Of a stretch of 64,000 nt of DNA, positions 13,080 to 24,024 are shown one piece after another. The stretch covers positions 11,544,680 through 11,608,679 of the forward strand of contig JAJEKV010000023.1 in assembly GCA_021234155.1 (NCBI GenBank). The letters are read 5' to 3'. The position numbers were made by a program, and so were the translations under genes. Every line of letters starts with the position of its first letter. The first letter of the stretch is position 1. The notes beneath the pieces were generated by a model. The model ran no database searches, was not told the origin of the DNA, and was given only the letters and a program-made list of their open reading frames with translations. The DNA comes from Isoetes taiwanensis. Its lineage: Eukaryota; Streptophyta; Lycopodiopsida; Isoetales; Isoetaceae.

Positions 13080-13255
13080 TGAAAAGCTTTTTAACAGATT
13101 CTGTTAAGTTAAAAACTAACATAACAACTCCAATGCGAAAATATTTTTAACAAATTCTGTTATGTTAATAGATAACATAACAATCACATGTATGAAATTC
13201 ATTTTAATAGATTTCGTAACGTTAGTAATTAACATAACAAGTAGTGTGAAAGCTC
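13080..13255. repeat. Tandem repeat with internal palindromes
   Basis: Three degenerate units of about 60 bp (starting near 13,085, 13,145 and 13,205). Each holds a form of TTTTTAACAGATTCTGTTA followed by AACATAACAA. Unit 1 contains TTAACAGA-T-TCTGTTAA, a perfect 8-bp inverted repeat. Unit 2 contains arms TGTTATGTTA and TAACATAACA separated by 5 bp. A partial unit may precede at 13,020-13,075. Confidence 0.7.
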
Positions 13256-13889
13256 GATAATAATAACCTTAATTTAGCATAACAAACAATTGGTTAACTT
13301 AAAATTTACTTTAATTTAAATGGCGTGTAGGTACCCTAAAACGTCTAGATATGTTTGTCACCGCATAAAAAAGAACCCATACATCCGTTTTTGTCATGAT
13401 AGCCTTCAAATTGGAAGATGTCGGGATGTGAATTGCCTAGAAAATCACTTAACAAATGGGAGCTTTAAAGCACTCCTTAGTGTAGTTTGGCATGGCTATG
13501 TTCTAGCCTTGCATGATTTGGTTAAAAGCTAGGGTTTAAGATAAGTCGTAAGCAAGGCACATAGAATCTCATTAGGAATGCTAGAGTCGGAGAGCCGAGG
13601 AGGGACGTTGGGGCTAGGTCCTGAGCAGGAGACTAAAGATTTTCTTTGTATGGATGGGCTTACTCAAGCCTAATGGATGAGGCAGACACTCTGTATGCTG
13701 TTATTCTCCAAGGCTTGAGAATTGAGTCAATTCCTTTTCATGGATATCTGATGCTATACTCTATTGTTAATTCTGTAATCCGATTCTCTAAACTAGTAGG
13801 TTTCTTAAGGGAAAGTACCAGCAACCCTTTCTTGACAATCTGCTCCTTCCAAAAGATTTCATAAGGGATACAAATTATTGTGGTATCTT
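13256..13889. other. Spacer with two unrecognised short ORFs
   Basis: Plus-strand ORFs at 13,320-13,532 (70 aa) and 13,646-13,864 (72 aa) are the only open stretches. Neither shows a family motif. They may be exon-like remnants of repeats or chance. Confidence 0.3.
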
Positions 13890-14150
13890 TAGAATAGAAT
13901 AGAATATGATTTTATCGTCCACGGAGACCAACTGACCTATGGGACCCAAGTACAAAGAGAGAGCAGCAGGCGTATTACTACCAGGATTAAAAAACCCCCG
14001 CCCCGAAGGGTTTTCGGGGGAAAACCCTTAGTAGCAATAAGGATGCTGACATACTGCACAGTTATATACATAATCACAAGTACAGCTGAGGTTAATGTCA
14101 GACAGGGGGGCATAACTGAGTCCGCGTATCCATTACAAGCAGGCAGAGGA
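13890..14150 (-). mobile_element. Non-LTR retroposon 3' end with (TATTC)n tail, copy 1
   Basis: This about 260-bp block recurs at 49.9-50.15 and 58.5-58.76 kb. Read on the minus strand it has a GAGTC..TAACCTC start region, a short hairpin of C/G runs (around 13,992-14,030), the phrase GGTCTCCGTGGACGATAAAA, and a (TATTC)n tail (13,891-13,906). A short body ending in pentanucleotide repeats is typical of LINE/SINE 3' ends. No reverse transcriptase is attached. It is diverged from the two right-hand copies, so it is an independent insertion. Confidence 0.65.
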
Positions 14151-15287
14151 AACAATCGTAGTCCTTAGCATTTTAGTTCTCATTTTGAATTTAGAAAGTT
14201 CTCAGATGGGGTAATGGCTTCAATCTTTCAACCTAGTCCCCAAATCCTAATTTTTTGCAATATGTTGATAACAACTCAATAGCAATTTAGACATTAGGGA
14301 ATTTGGTCCCCTTCTGTCTTCTTGGTCTATCCATTAGATGGTTTTCAAGAAAAGTGAAAATAAAAAAAATATGAAAAGAACTAGTCCCTTAGAAGTCAAT
14401 AGTTTGTAGACTTTGATTGTCTAGTATGAATCTGAAGCATCTGACAACTTCAACAAGAAGTCAGATCACAATTTTTTTATTCAACCCCAGATTGTCGGCA
14501 ACTTTTCCCTTTTTCTCCCTTTTGTCCTTTTAATAGAAAATGTCCTCTCTTGTAATTCTCTCCCTGTGGAACAAAAAATACAAAAATCAAACCATTAAAG
14601 GATGATATTTGCTATATTTTGGAACTCAAGAAAGAAAGGAACTTAGTTTGGACCTATCTCAAGGAGTTGGTAGAGATCTTCAACATTTTTAAAACTCAAT
14701 CAATATTTGTATGGATCTAATGAAAGATGGTGAAGTTTTAGGTCATTTTAGCAACAGGTTGAGAATGAGACAGACCACAATTCAGTCATATTAGATGACA
14801 AGTGTTTTGCATTGAATTACTCTAGACAAAATTTAGCAAATCAATGTTCTCCTTACCTCCCTCATTGGGATTAAAACTGGGAACTTCTCTAAGGATTGTT
14901 GCAGTTGAGTCTTTAGAATAACTATGGATGAGCTCAAATAAAAGCCAACAAAAAATCGCAGAACCTGCATTAAGTTATTGGATGGAATACCACTGAAATG
15001 GTCAAGCTCTGGAAGGATGCATGTTCGGATGTAGCAGCAGAATGAAAAGAAAAAAATCAAGTTTTGTACAAAATGCGCCATTCTAGATGCTGTTGAGGAC
15101 TTCAAAAAGGTTGTTGCAATTATTATATTCGAGAGTTTCCCTTCTGCCCAGCTCCTGGTTGCAAAGTAAAAGACAGTAATGGATTCTTTGTACCTGAGGA
15201 GGTTGTTCTTTGCAAATGTGAGAATCGCAGCACTGTAGAAAAGAAGGTATGCATAGAAGCCAACCTCCACCTCCACCACCCCCACCC

Positions 15288-15320
<33 letters not shown>

Positions 15321-15488
15321 GAAAAGAAAATCTAGAGGGAGCCGAAGGCAGTTATTTATTGAAAAGAGGAGCTTAATCATTAATCATTAATCATAAGTAA
15401 TGGATACGCTTTTTCTTTTGTTTTATTTTTAGGAAATAAGAATCTTTATATTGCATAAGTATAACATCTTCTTTCTCTATTTTGATGC
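14151..15488. other. Spacer; poly-A tract at 15,298-15,340
   Basis: No gene recognised. The 153-aa minus-strand frame at 14,833-15,294 is a low-complexity product of a CCACCTCC repeat and has no motif. An A-run of more than 20 bases at about 15,298-15,320 could be a retroposon tail. A short plus-strand read near 15,155-15,200 (GCKVKDSNGFF) resembles a read near 63,930 (NCKIADSNGYF), suggesting a shared repeat. Confidence 0.35.
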
Positions 15489-15755
15489 ATGGTTGATATA
15501 AGCAAACAGGAGCAAGATTTACTCCGCCATGTTGATGTGTCTACTCGTTGTAATACTTGCATGAGAGCAATGGAAGAAAGCCTAACCTACCAAGTGACTG
15601 AGATTGCTAAGAAGACATCTGGTCGAGTTGCTCCTTGGAATGTTCCTTTTCTCATTCAACCAAGGCACCTCCAGCTTCTTCTTCAAAGCATAATGATCCT
15701 AATGAGAGATCCATGCTTATTTCATTCTCCCCACAATTCTGGCACTCCCATGTAA
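15489..15755 (+). CDS. Unrecognised short ORF (88 aa)
   Basis: Starts MVDISKQEQDLL and contains a CNTCMRAMEES segment. The N-terminal half has a globular-looking composition; the C-terminal third is leucine-rich. No family recognised and no adjoining exon found with confidence. It may be a remnant of a repeat-encoded protein. Confidence 0.15.
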   Translation: MVDISKQEQDLLRHVDVSTRCNTCMRAMEESLTYQVTEIAKKTSGRVAPWNVPFLIQPRHLQLLLQSIMILMRDPCLFHSPHNSGTPM

Positions 15756-17914
15756 TAGATATTGCATCTACATCTGCTTAGAGGCATAGAGAATACATTG
15801 AAGTACCAAAGCCATCATCATTTGAGAGGCCACTACTCAAGCATAGCAATACTTGAGATAGGAAACAGGTGCTAGAAAAATTTCAATGTGCTTGCTAGTC
15901 CACCTTACTACCTAATGGCGTTGTGATCACCTCGGCACCATCTTAAAGCACCAAGCAATGCATGAAGCAAGGCCTCAATGTCCTCTCAAAAAATCCTATG
16001 CCAATATAAAACAAAAATAAATAAACAACTTAAAAATTCAATATCAAGATCAATAAAGATGGCCATTCATACCGTTGTACCATAACATGTTGTACTGCCT
16101 CTGATGTCAAGCCAAGAATTTCTTAACCCTGGGCAGACGGTCGAAAAGAGGTCATGCTTTGTGGAGATACATGGAAAACAGTAGTTTTGCTCAATGGGGG
16201 AACACCCTCGCTACAGAACAAAGTGTTATGACCCCAAAAACCTCCTCCACAGAGGGGAAAGCAAACAATGCCATGTGATCTAATGACCTAATCGATCATG
16301 TATATTAGGCAGGAGTGGGGTTTGAGTCTTCCTATCCATAACCAGTCCAGAATGAGAGGGAATGAATGGAATGGTGAGAGGAGGCCAAGCTAGGCTAGCC
16401 TCGCAAAGAAAGAAATTGTGATGATGGCTTAACTAGCAGTGGGTCTACAATGACCATGCTCTACAGCAGTTAACGAAAGGTCAATGCAAGAATTCAAATT
16501 TGCTAAAGTTTCTGCAAGCTGGGACAGAAATGAGGATAATTTATCACAAAGACCATCAATGTTCAGGAATTTGTCAGCTTCTATACTAGAACATCTTGCG
16601 CATTAGAAATATAAAAGAATAGATCTAGTTCACATTCACTTGATACGCCAACATCTCTAATCAGACTCTACAAGAGAAACAATAGTCTTTGGTAGAAAAC
16701 TAGGGAAATCATCTGCAAACTACATTTGCAAATAAAAATGTAATTTTGGCATTTCAAATATACAAACTATATTTGGAAAAATCTAACGACAATCAAATAC
16801 TAGGTAAGGCCAAAGGCATGGACTTGAATCTTCAAAAAAGCTTCGCAAAGACCAAAAGCACAAAACGAGCAATAGATTTAGTTAGAAAATTTTTACTTGC
16901 AGAACTTCTACTCCAGAGAAACTCCAAACTAGAAACACACGTGAAAATTCCTCAAAGCAAGCCAGGGCTGCCACAACAATCTAGAATGTATTATATAATA
17001 GCTATATTCAATAGAAAAACCTAGATTTCCTCATGATGCAGCAAATCGACTGTTGTGACAGCTCGCATTCCTGAAAGTGTAGCAAATCAGCCACTCCAGT
17101 GGCAAATCCGACATCCAAAACAAGGCCACAACACCCAACACATAGTCCCTTCTAGATTAGCCTGATCTGGAAGCAAAAGGGTAGCAAAAATAGGCACCTA
17201 ATTTGGATGTCTTGATGTTTTCCCATAAAATCTCTAAGAAATTTACCATACTAAAATCATGTATTCACCATATTGTATTCACCATCATAAATCCCATAAA
17301 TCATTGCCTGAAATCCAATTGCCCAGTATTGCCATGCAAAGAAAACCTAAATTTAGATTACCCAATGTAAAACAATTACTACAAACCCTAATGTCATATA
17401 ACATAAGATTCCTAGCAATAAAAAATCCAAAATAGCAAGTCCACAAAACTATATGCCCCAGACCATTGAAAATAAGGTCATGACTCCTATTTTGCAAGAT
17501 AATAGAGAGATTATGCATATTATTTTATTTTCATTGCAAATGCTTACTCTGTCTTGATTCTGAATGGAGCTCCCACGAATTTCTTCCCGAATCCCCATAG
17601 AAAGAGGAGTTAGACAAGGATGTCCCTTAGCCCTTACCTCTTCCTCAGCATTGTTAAAATTCTTACTAGGCTGATTGCTATTCTTTTTCTTTTTTTCTCT
17701 TTTTTTTTCCTTTTTTTTTTTTCTTTTTTTCGGTTGTTCCAGAAAGGATGATCTGCAAAAACTGATGTGTAACTGTCATACACAACTATTTTACCACTTG
17801 TCACACTAGAATTCACACTTTTCGAAACATAAGAACCTGGAACAACTGATACAGAGAAAATAAAAAGAGGATATACCAGCAGCTTTACCAAACTTTAAGA
17901 GTTTTAAGTCTATT
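15756..17914. other. Spacer without recognised gene
   Basis: About 2.1 kb of AT-rich sequence. A long pyrimidine run at 17,684-17,735 (mostly T) explains the lysine-rich minus-strand frame there. The plus-strand ORF at 16,746-17,024 has no motif. Confidence 0.45.
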
Positions 17915-19073
17915 TTAATAGTTGACAACCAAATACTGTGCAAGGTTTGTTCTTATGGTTGCACCGTCATTCGTCGATGTGCTCTCTTGGTTCTCTTCTT
18001 CCTCTTCTTCTTCAAGCTCTAGGAGTTCCTTTTCCACATCTATATCTCAACTTTCAATCGAAAGATTATGAAGCACACAACAAGTTAATACGAGCTCAGG
18101 TATGTAATTTACATCCATTTCCAATCTTATCTTCAAGCACTTGAAGACTTTTTTCATAATCCCAAAGGATTGCTCAATGAAGAGTCTAGCCTGCACATGT
18201 CTCTCGTTGAACAACCCCTCAATAGGTGGCAGATTTGCGACATCTCCAATGTACGTGGATATGAGCCATGGAGAAGACACATACCCTTTGTCTCCAACAG
18301 TGTAAGGTTGAAGATAGATAGATAGATAGATACCATTAAAAATCAATGTAGGCTCTCGCAAAATTTGTCCTTCATGTGCTCTAGTTGCCAAATCTGAATT
18401 CCTAAGGACTCGCGCATCACGGGTAGAATAGAATGTCTTTGTGTCCTATCATAATAGTCAGCACCATGAGCACCGTCTGGCCTAATGATCTCAACATGCT
18501 TGCGATCAATAGCACCATAGCAGTTTGGTAAGCCACTCGCATCTCTAAATGATGCCTCAATACTTGCAATTTCATCACTATTTGGCCACCTAATTTTATG
18601 TTTGAGATGGATATTTATTGCATGACACACTTCTCTAAGAACCATAGAACTTGTGCTCACCCCAATTCCAAACTTTTCTGATGCTTCCATGAAGTCACAG
18701 CCTTTGAATAACTTATAGAATGCTGCCCCAACACGAACTAACATTGGAACTGCCATTCTATAGTGAGTATCTTGTTTTCTGATAGTAGGACCCAGAAGGA
18801 GGCTTTAGTCATTCTAAAATTTCCCTTCTAGCGAGCATCATCAAATACCTCCATCACAAACCTGTCAAACCACACCGTGCTTCTAGGCTTCACCCAGCAA
18901 GTATTCTCTGGATCAGCAACTGTAGCAATGATAGTTGCATTTTGCGTGGCATTTGAACCAGTTGGATAGGGCATTTTTCTAAAACTAGCAAGTCTAGATT
19001 CTCTCCTTTGGCGACGTGGGTGAAATATCAAGCCTGGCGTCATTAATGCAACGTACATCACATTGAACTTCAT
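17915..19073 (-). pseudogene. PIF/Harbinger transposase, frameshifted and deleted
   Basis: Reading the minus strand, 19,073-18,828 gives an N-terminal region ending STVWFDRFVMEVFDDAR. Then 18,756-18,400 gives MAVPMLVRVGAAFYKLFKGC, GLPNCYGAIDRKHVEIIRP (first catalytic Asp) and YYDRTQRHSI. Next comes DARVLRNSDLATR (likely second catalytic Asp). Then YTVGDKGYVSSPWLI, FNERHVQARLFIEQSFG (catalytic Glu) and LVLTCCVLHNL. After an in-frame stop an acidic tail (ELLELEEEEEEENQES) runs to a stop at 17,915. These are the hallmark motifs and DDE residues of Harbinger (DDE_Tnp_4) nucleases. About 25-30 residues between RHSI and DARVLRNS are missing, causing a frameshift. A GATA expansion adds four residues. 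No terminal inverted repeats or Myb-like partner gene identified. Confidence 0.88.
18307..18331. repeat. (GATA)n microsatellite inside Harbinger relic
   Basis: About five units of TAGA/GATA. In the reading frame of the transposase it turns the expected NGIYLQPY into NGIYLSIYLQPY, consistent with an in-frame 12-base expansion after insertion. Confidence 0.7.
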
Positions 19074-19439
19074 TTATAACAATTGGCGTATCTCCTATGT
19101 GCCCCTCGTCGTCCATATTGCTGTAAGAAAACAATTGAATTGATGAGCATGAATTACATAATGACGAGCATTAATTGACATACTTTAGTTTAGTCCAGAT
19201 TGATAACTTCAAAAATACCAAACAAGAGCTGCCATGATAAGTCAAATTTACCAACAGCTTGTTAACCACAACAATGAAATGTAAATGCAGGGATGTTAAC
19301 CACAACAAGGAAATGTAAATATTACAAGCCACTATAAGCTGCATCAATTTGTTGCTGCAAGAAGAATCTAAGATACTTGCTTGTAAATGTCCACAGATAT
19401 TTTCTGTTTCTCTTCCCCGACATGATCCTTGTTGAAGAT

Positions 19440-20414
19440 CTGATTGAAGAGCCTGGAGTTTCGCAAGTCGAGACTCGGCATTAGGATTGATAGAGTCATC
19501 GCCAGCGACACTAAGGTACCAACGAGGATGCTGATCAGAGTTCAGAAAGAACGGAGTCTAGCCAGTAGAAGCATGTACCAAGTTATTATAGGCAAACTCA
19601 GCTAATGGAAGATAATCGACCTAATCATCCTGTTGATAACTGATAAAGCACCTTAAATATTGCTCCAGAGTCTTATTAGTGCGCTCTGCCTGCCCATTAC
19701 TTTCTGGATGATGACCAGATGTTAGTGAGCAGTCAATATGCAATAACTCTAAAAGCTGCCTCCAAAAACCTGCGATGAACTGCAGTCCATGGTCGCTAAC
19801 AATAATATTGGATAAGCCATGAAGTATGACTACTTCATGAAGAAGAAGATCCATTATTCCCTCATTGGTGATGGTGATGTTGCAGGGAATAAAATGAGCC
19901 ATCTTAGAGAAACGATCAACAACAACCATGATGACATCATAATCCCGAGAGAGTGACAGCTCTGGAATAAAGTCTATAGAAATGCTCTTCCAAGATCCAT
20001 CGGCAGTGGCTGAAGAAGGCCATGAGGAAGATGTCTTGGAATCTCCGGTCGACAGCAGATGTCACAGGATCGGATAAAAGCTTTGACAGAGCGACGAAGC
20101 CCAAGCCACCAATACTCTCGACTAATAAGTTCAAGAGTCTTGGCTACTCCAAAGTGTCCAGCTATAGGTGAATCACGGCAAGCCTGGAGAACCCAAAGCT
20201 TAGAAGCACCCTCTATAACATACAAAAGTCCATCTTGGAACCGGAATCCATCTCGAACCTCAAAACGATCATAGTCTGATCGCATGTGCTGAGAAGAAGA
20301 TGCAGAGCCATCGTGTGAGAATACATCATGGGCCACTGGATCGAAAGGCAGAGATGCTCGAATAGACTCCAACAAGGCTGTATCATGAGGCCTCTCGAAT
20401 AAAGTGAGGGCCAT
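19440..20414 (-). pseudogene. Gypsy integrase domain
   Basis: The zinc-binding N-terminus reads GHFGVAKTLELISREYWWLG and SVKAFIRSCDICCR (H..H..C..C). The catalytic core reads MVVVDRFSKMAHFIPC (Asp 1), NIIVSDHGLQFIAGFW (Asp 2) and GHHPESNGQAERTNKTLEQY (Glu). Beyond 19,621 the frame continues as DDWVDYLPLAEFAYNNLVHA and TPFFLNSDQHP to about 19,440, where homology stops. Two frame breaks (near 19,930-19,975) are visible. No chromodomain was seen before the end. Confidence 0.85.
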
Positions 20415-20550
20415 AAGCTGGAACCGATCAGGCCCTAGATAACCTATGATTGCTGATCAAATGCAGGATCCCCCTTGGTTTAGGTTCAAGGGTCGAGACA
20501 AGGCATCAGGCTTCCCTTGGAGGGGTTCAGAACGGTACTTGATCACAAAG

Positions 20551-21066
20551 TCAATGCGAGATAGTACTTGAGTATGCCACCGGGCTGGCGACGATTGAGC
20601 ACTCGAGCAGACTGAAAATGTTCCAGATTTTGATGATCTGTATAGACTGTGACCTTATAAGGAGATCCCTATATCTCGACTCCTCGAAAAAATCAACTAT
20701 CGCCAACAATTCCTTGTCATAAATGGGATAGTTAATTTCAACAGCCTGAAATTTTCGTGAGAGATAGGCGATCGGATGCAATTCATGGTCATCCCCTTCC
20801 TATGATAGGATACCACCAAGAGCAAAATCAGAAGCATCTGCTTCAACAACATATGGCCGCAAAGGATCTGTGTGAGCAAGAACTGGTGCCGTGGTGAAAG
20901 CATGCTTTAAAGTAACGAAAGCAGATTCCGCTTCCACACTCCATTTAAATGGCATGTCTTTAACTGTGAGGCGTGTCAAAGGAAGGGCAATCTCCGAACA
21001 ATGCCGAATGAAACGCCGATAGAAATTGCCAAACCCAAGAAAACACTGAACATCAGTGTTTGCCAC
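20551..21066 (-). pseudogene. Gypsy RNase H domain
   Basis: Continues from the RT connection region: [20 protein letters not shown], then [37 protein letters not shown] (first RNase H Asp in EADASD), [20 protein letters not shown] and DKELLAIV (catalytic Glu in KELLAIV). Frameshifts at about 20,800 and 20,690 split it. The usual TDHQNL segment follows in another frame. Confidence 0.85.
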
Positions 21067-21821
21067 TCTAAAATAGTGCTGACCTTTTTGGGATCCGTAG
21101 AGACTCCATGTGGAGTGATATGATATCCAAGGAACTCTACATTATCCTGTTCAAACTGACACTTCTCAAGTTTGACATATAACCCGTGCTCACGAAGCTT
21201 CTGAAGGACCTGTCGGACATGCCTCTCATGTTCTTCAAGAGTCTTAGGATAAATAAGAACATCATCCAAATAGATGATGACAAAAGTGTCTAAGAACTTC
21301 CGGAAGACATCATTCGCCATATGCAGGAACACTGCTGGAGCATTGGTAAGCCCAAACCGCATAACTGTGTACTCAAAATGGCCATAGCGAGTACAAAAAG
21401 TTGTTTTCCACTCATCACCTTCTTAGATCCGGATAAGATTGTAGGCGCCCCGAAGATCAATCTAATAACGCACACTTTGGAGTCGCCCCAACAACTATGG
21501 GATCAGAGGAAGCGGCTACCGATTTAGCACGGTGATTTTATGGTGGCCACGATAATCAACGTCCAGACGCAGAGAATCATCCTTCTTTTTAATGAAGAAG
21601 ATAGGCGTTTCAGCAGGGGACTTAGAATGTCGAATGAAACCAGTGGCTAGATTCTCTTTAATATAATTCTGCAAAACCTTCAACTCGGCGGGAGATAGAC
21701 CATGTATCGGACCATATAATGGCATTGTGTCGGGCTGCAAATCAATAGGACAATCATATGGACGATGGTCCGAAAACTTTACTGGCCTTGACTTTGTCAA
21801 AAACATCAAAGAAGTCGCCAT
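20976..21821 (-). pseudogene. Gypsy reverse transcriptase domain
   Basis: From 21,821 downward: SDHRPYDCPIDLQPDTMPLY, GPIHGLSPAELKVLQNYI, GFIRHSKSPAETPIFFIKKK and DDSLRLDVDYRGHHKITVLN (normally VDYRxLN). After a frameshifted stretch come MRFGLTNAPAVFLHMANDVF and the catalytic YLDD box (FVIIYLDDVLIY), then [20 protein letters not shown]. These are the conserved RT blocks in order. Frame breaks near 21,516 and 21,362 and a decayed block between them make it inactive as read. Confidence 0.88.
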
Positions 21822-21848
21822 ATTTATCTGGGAGCATTGGGGCAGACT

Positions 21849-22398
21849 TCACCGGTGCAGAGCTAGCCGATGGATGAACCTGGATTGCAAATACTGAACT
21901 TGGATCTTGCCTTCCAGTTTAATAAACTCCGTAAAGTGAAATCTTCGAGATATGAAACTTAGGGCATGAGGAAGCATCTCTGAGCGAAGGAGAGCGGGGA
22001 GGCGGGGCTGGAGCCGGGCTGGAACCGGAGCGCGGCGAGGGGAACTTGAACAAGAAGGAGCTAGAACATGATCGAGAGCATGGTCAAATCTGGGGCATAA
22101 ACCGGGGCGAGACAAAAAGAGTCGAATCGGGGACATGTACGAAAACGAATAGTAAGGATAGAATCGAGCCCACGATCTTGCCGCAATTTGAAGTCGATGT
22201 TGGTGCAAAGGCACTCGAATCGCAAATATCTGGAACTAAAACATTGATGATTGGTGTCTCAAAGCATGCCTCGAGCTCAGTAGTGAAAGCGACAAAATCT
22301 TGCAGTGCAGGGCTCCTTTCTCCAATAAAGGAGCAAACCAACTTAGAGCTGGCCTTGTGAGGAGAGAACCAATCAGCCCAACCTATTCCTCGGGGCAT
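21849..22398 (-). pseudogene. Gypsy gag remnant
   Basis: A minus-strand 104-aa frame containing GERSPALQDFVAFTTELEAC resembles the end of the gag capsid region of chromoviral Gypsy elements. It is followed (toward 21,849) by a basic/proline-rich stretch. No zinc knuckle or protease DSG motif was seen, so that part appears deleted. Confidence 0.45.
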
Positions 22399-22500
22399 GG
22401 GAATATCTATGAGGGTGGAACTAGATCACATTCAAAAACCACAGAGCTTGGACCGAGTGCCATCAAACTTCTCTGGCAGGCTAATCTTAGGCTCTGATAG

Positions 22501-23040
22501 CCTCAACCCAGAGCTAGAAACAGATTCATGTGAGGCAACACGTTTCTTAAGCTCTTTATTGTCCAACTACAACTGCTGGCATACTTGAAAAAACTGCTGG
22601 ACCTACTGTAATAAAGTCGAAACCTCCTCCATAGATATAAAATTACCAAATATGAGCAAAAAATGCTTAGGGTCGAAAGCGGTAAGAACCCGGTAAGGGA
22701 TTCCTGGTTCAAACTGGCATGAACCTATGCAAAAACAAGGAAAATATGCAAGAAATACAGAAGAAATACGCCAAGATTGGCGAAGAATCTGATATATGAA
22801 CAGGAATCAAGAGTACAATGGCCTGAAGCCAAGCAGGAACACGAGACAGATGTCTAGGCTCAAGACTGGCGTTGAACCAGAATGATTTGACAAGAAAGAG
22901 GTGCCCCTTTATATATCTAGGCCAACGGTCAGGATCGCGCCACTCCAATGGATGAGATCATGCCAAGTGTCGCTCATGCATGTAGGTTCTAGAATATTCT
23001 AGAACCTCGTGGAAACAACCCCGCATATGAGAAAGACATG
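22501..23040. other. Possible Gypsy 5' LTR/leader region
   Basis: This lies upstream, in the element's orientation, of the primer-binding-site candidate, where a 5' LTR would be expected. Without a second LTR copy in the window its limits cannot be set. A palindromic TTCTAGAATATTCTAGAA occurs at about 22,987-23,004. Confidence 0.3.
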
Positions 23041-23059
23041 AGGGAATGCATTTAACAAA

Positions 23060-23110
23060 TATTGTGTGAATCGCAACTAGAAGGTTGCGAGTTCAAACCC
23101 CTCGCCTTGT
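23060..23110 (+). repeat. Possible SINE fragment (B box)
   Basis: The sequence AGAAGGTTGCGAGTTCAAACC at the end of this interval carries a good Pol III B box (GAGTTCAAACC). It resembles the tRNA-related head of plant SINEs of the Au type. The A box is unclear and no tail was found, so this is a weak call. Confidence 0.3.
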
Positions 23111-23126
23111 GCAACTACCCTTCAGA

Positions 23127-23350
23127 TGACAGGGACCATGATACCTTATATGTGCAGTATTGTTTGAATAAGCATCATGCATTTTTGACAAAAGGGCTTT
23201 AAAATATAACAAACACATCATGTGGTCTGATGGATGCTCCCATCAGTTCAAAGGAGCAAGGACCTTTTATTTCTTTGGTAGGAACTACCATAGCAATGGC
23301 ATTCCAATAAATTGGAATTACTTTGCTTCCTATCATGGCAAAGGTTACTA
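23127..23350 (+). pseudogene. Transposase relic, catalytic-core fragment
   Basis: The plus-strand read HDTLYVQYCLNKHHAFL, then HIMWSDGCSHQFKGARTFYF, then GIPINWNYFASYHGKG matches the catalytic core of the 46.5-58 kb transposases (HDTHFVQHAFKLHLKWL, HIVWSDGCAAQYKSRRNSYF, IRLQWNYFGSGHGKG). A stop and frame change occur between the first two blocks, and homology ends right after HGKG. Only about 75 residues remain, so this is a dead fragment on the opposite strand to the main copies. Confidence 0.75.
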
Positions 23351-23580
23351 TATTCTTTGTCAATGTATTTGTAGTTTTAATTTGTATTTTTTGGGTTGCC
23401 CCTAGGGGGGCAAGCCCTTGTTTATGTGGGTTTATGGCATATTCTTAGTTTATGCCAGTACATGCCCAGAATATTCTAATGACTGCTAAAAACTTGCTAT
23501 AGGGTGTAAACTGGCGGTGGCCGCTGTTCATGCGCAACCACTTTGAAACTGGCTAACCGGTTTTTCCTTGCTATTTCTTC

Positions 23581-23832
23581 TGGAGCTCCAGCGATGGCAA
23601 CAGATGTATCATCAAAACGATTAGCACGGGCAAAATATATACTTTTTACCATCCGGCCGGTTTTACTCCAGATTTTTTAAATGCAATTTTCATAGATTCG
23701 ATGGATCTGGAACCGAAACAGAGGGGGTCGGATTTTGATTGCTCTGATCCCTCCCCTGTTTTATCTGCATGTGCACCAAGCTATGGAGCTCCAGCGATGG
23801 CAATAGATCTAGCATCAAAACGATTAGCATGG
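23581..23832. repeat. Direct repeat of about 50 bp, 200 bp apart
   Basis: The phrase beginning GGAGCTCCAGCGATGGCAA and continuing through ATCAAAACGATTAGCA occurs at about 23,581-23,631 and again at about 23,783-23,831, with few differences. It lies upstream of the UXT-like gene. Confidence 0.7.
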
Positions 23833-24024
23833 GACAGGAGGCTAGTACCGTGAGTCACTGCCCTGAATGATATTTTCAATGCACAGTGATATATCTCGAG
23901 CTAGCACAAAGAGGATTTGGAGCCTTGATGTAGCTGCTTAGATGCCCAAACAGTATGCAAATAACGTAGTCCGGTCAGATCAAGGTTTTTCTGGGTTTTG
24001 AGCTTTCATGATTTTTGGTTGAAG

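Larger units (their letters stand above)
19440..22500 (-). mobile_element. Ty3/Gypsy retrotransposon relic
   Basis: Minus-strand pol domains lie in the order reverse transcriptase, RNase H, integrase. The tRNA-binding site candidate (GGCTATCAGAGCC, resembling the iMet-complementary TGGTATCAGAGC) is at 22,484-22,498. RNase-H-before-integrase order and motif detail identify Ty3/Gypsy. The reading frame is broken repeatedly and the central gag-protease region is short, so about 1 kb seems lost. A 3' LTR was not found: sequence below 19,440 does not match that above 22,500. The element is therefore truncated at its 3' end. Confidence 0.85.

Noticed and set aside
15155-15240. RBR/ARIADNE-type E3 ligase finger (CPAPGC)
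   Set aside because: A CPAPGCK string is readable but the following Cys spacing does not fit IBR or RING2.
14833-15294. 153-aa minus-strand ORF
   Set aside because: Begins in a translated CCACCTCC repeat and has no family motif; membrane-like stretches come from AT-rich sequence.
17634-17891. Lysine-rich minus-strand ORF
   Set aside because: It is the translation of a poly-T/pyrimidine tract.
22501-23040. Full LTR pair for the Gypsy element
   Set aside because: No matching copy exists below 19,440; only a one-sided candidate remains.
23060-23110. tRNA gene
   Set aside because: A B-box-like sequence exists but no cloverleaf with acceptor stem can be folded; reported only as a possible SINE fragment.
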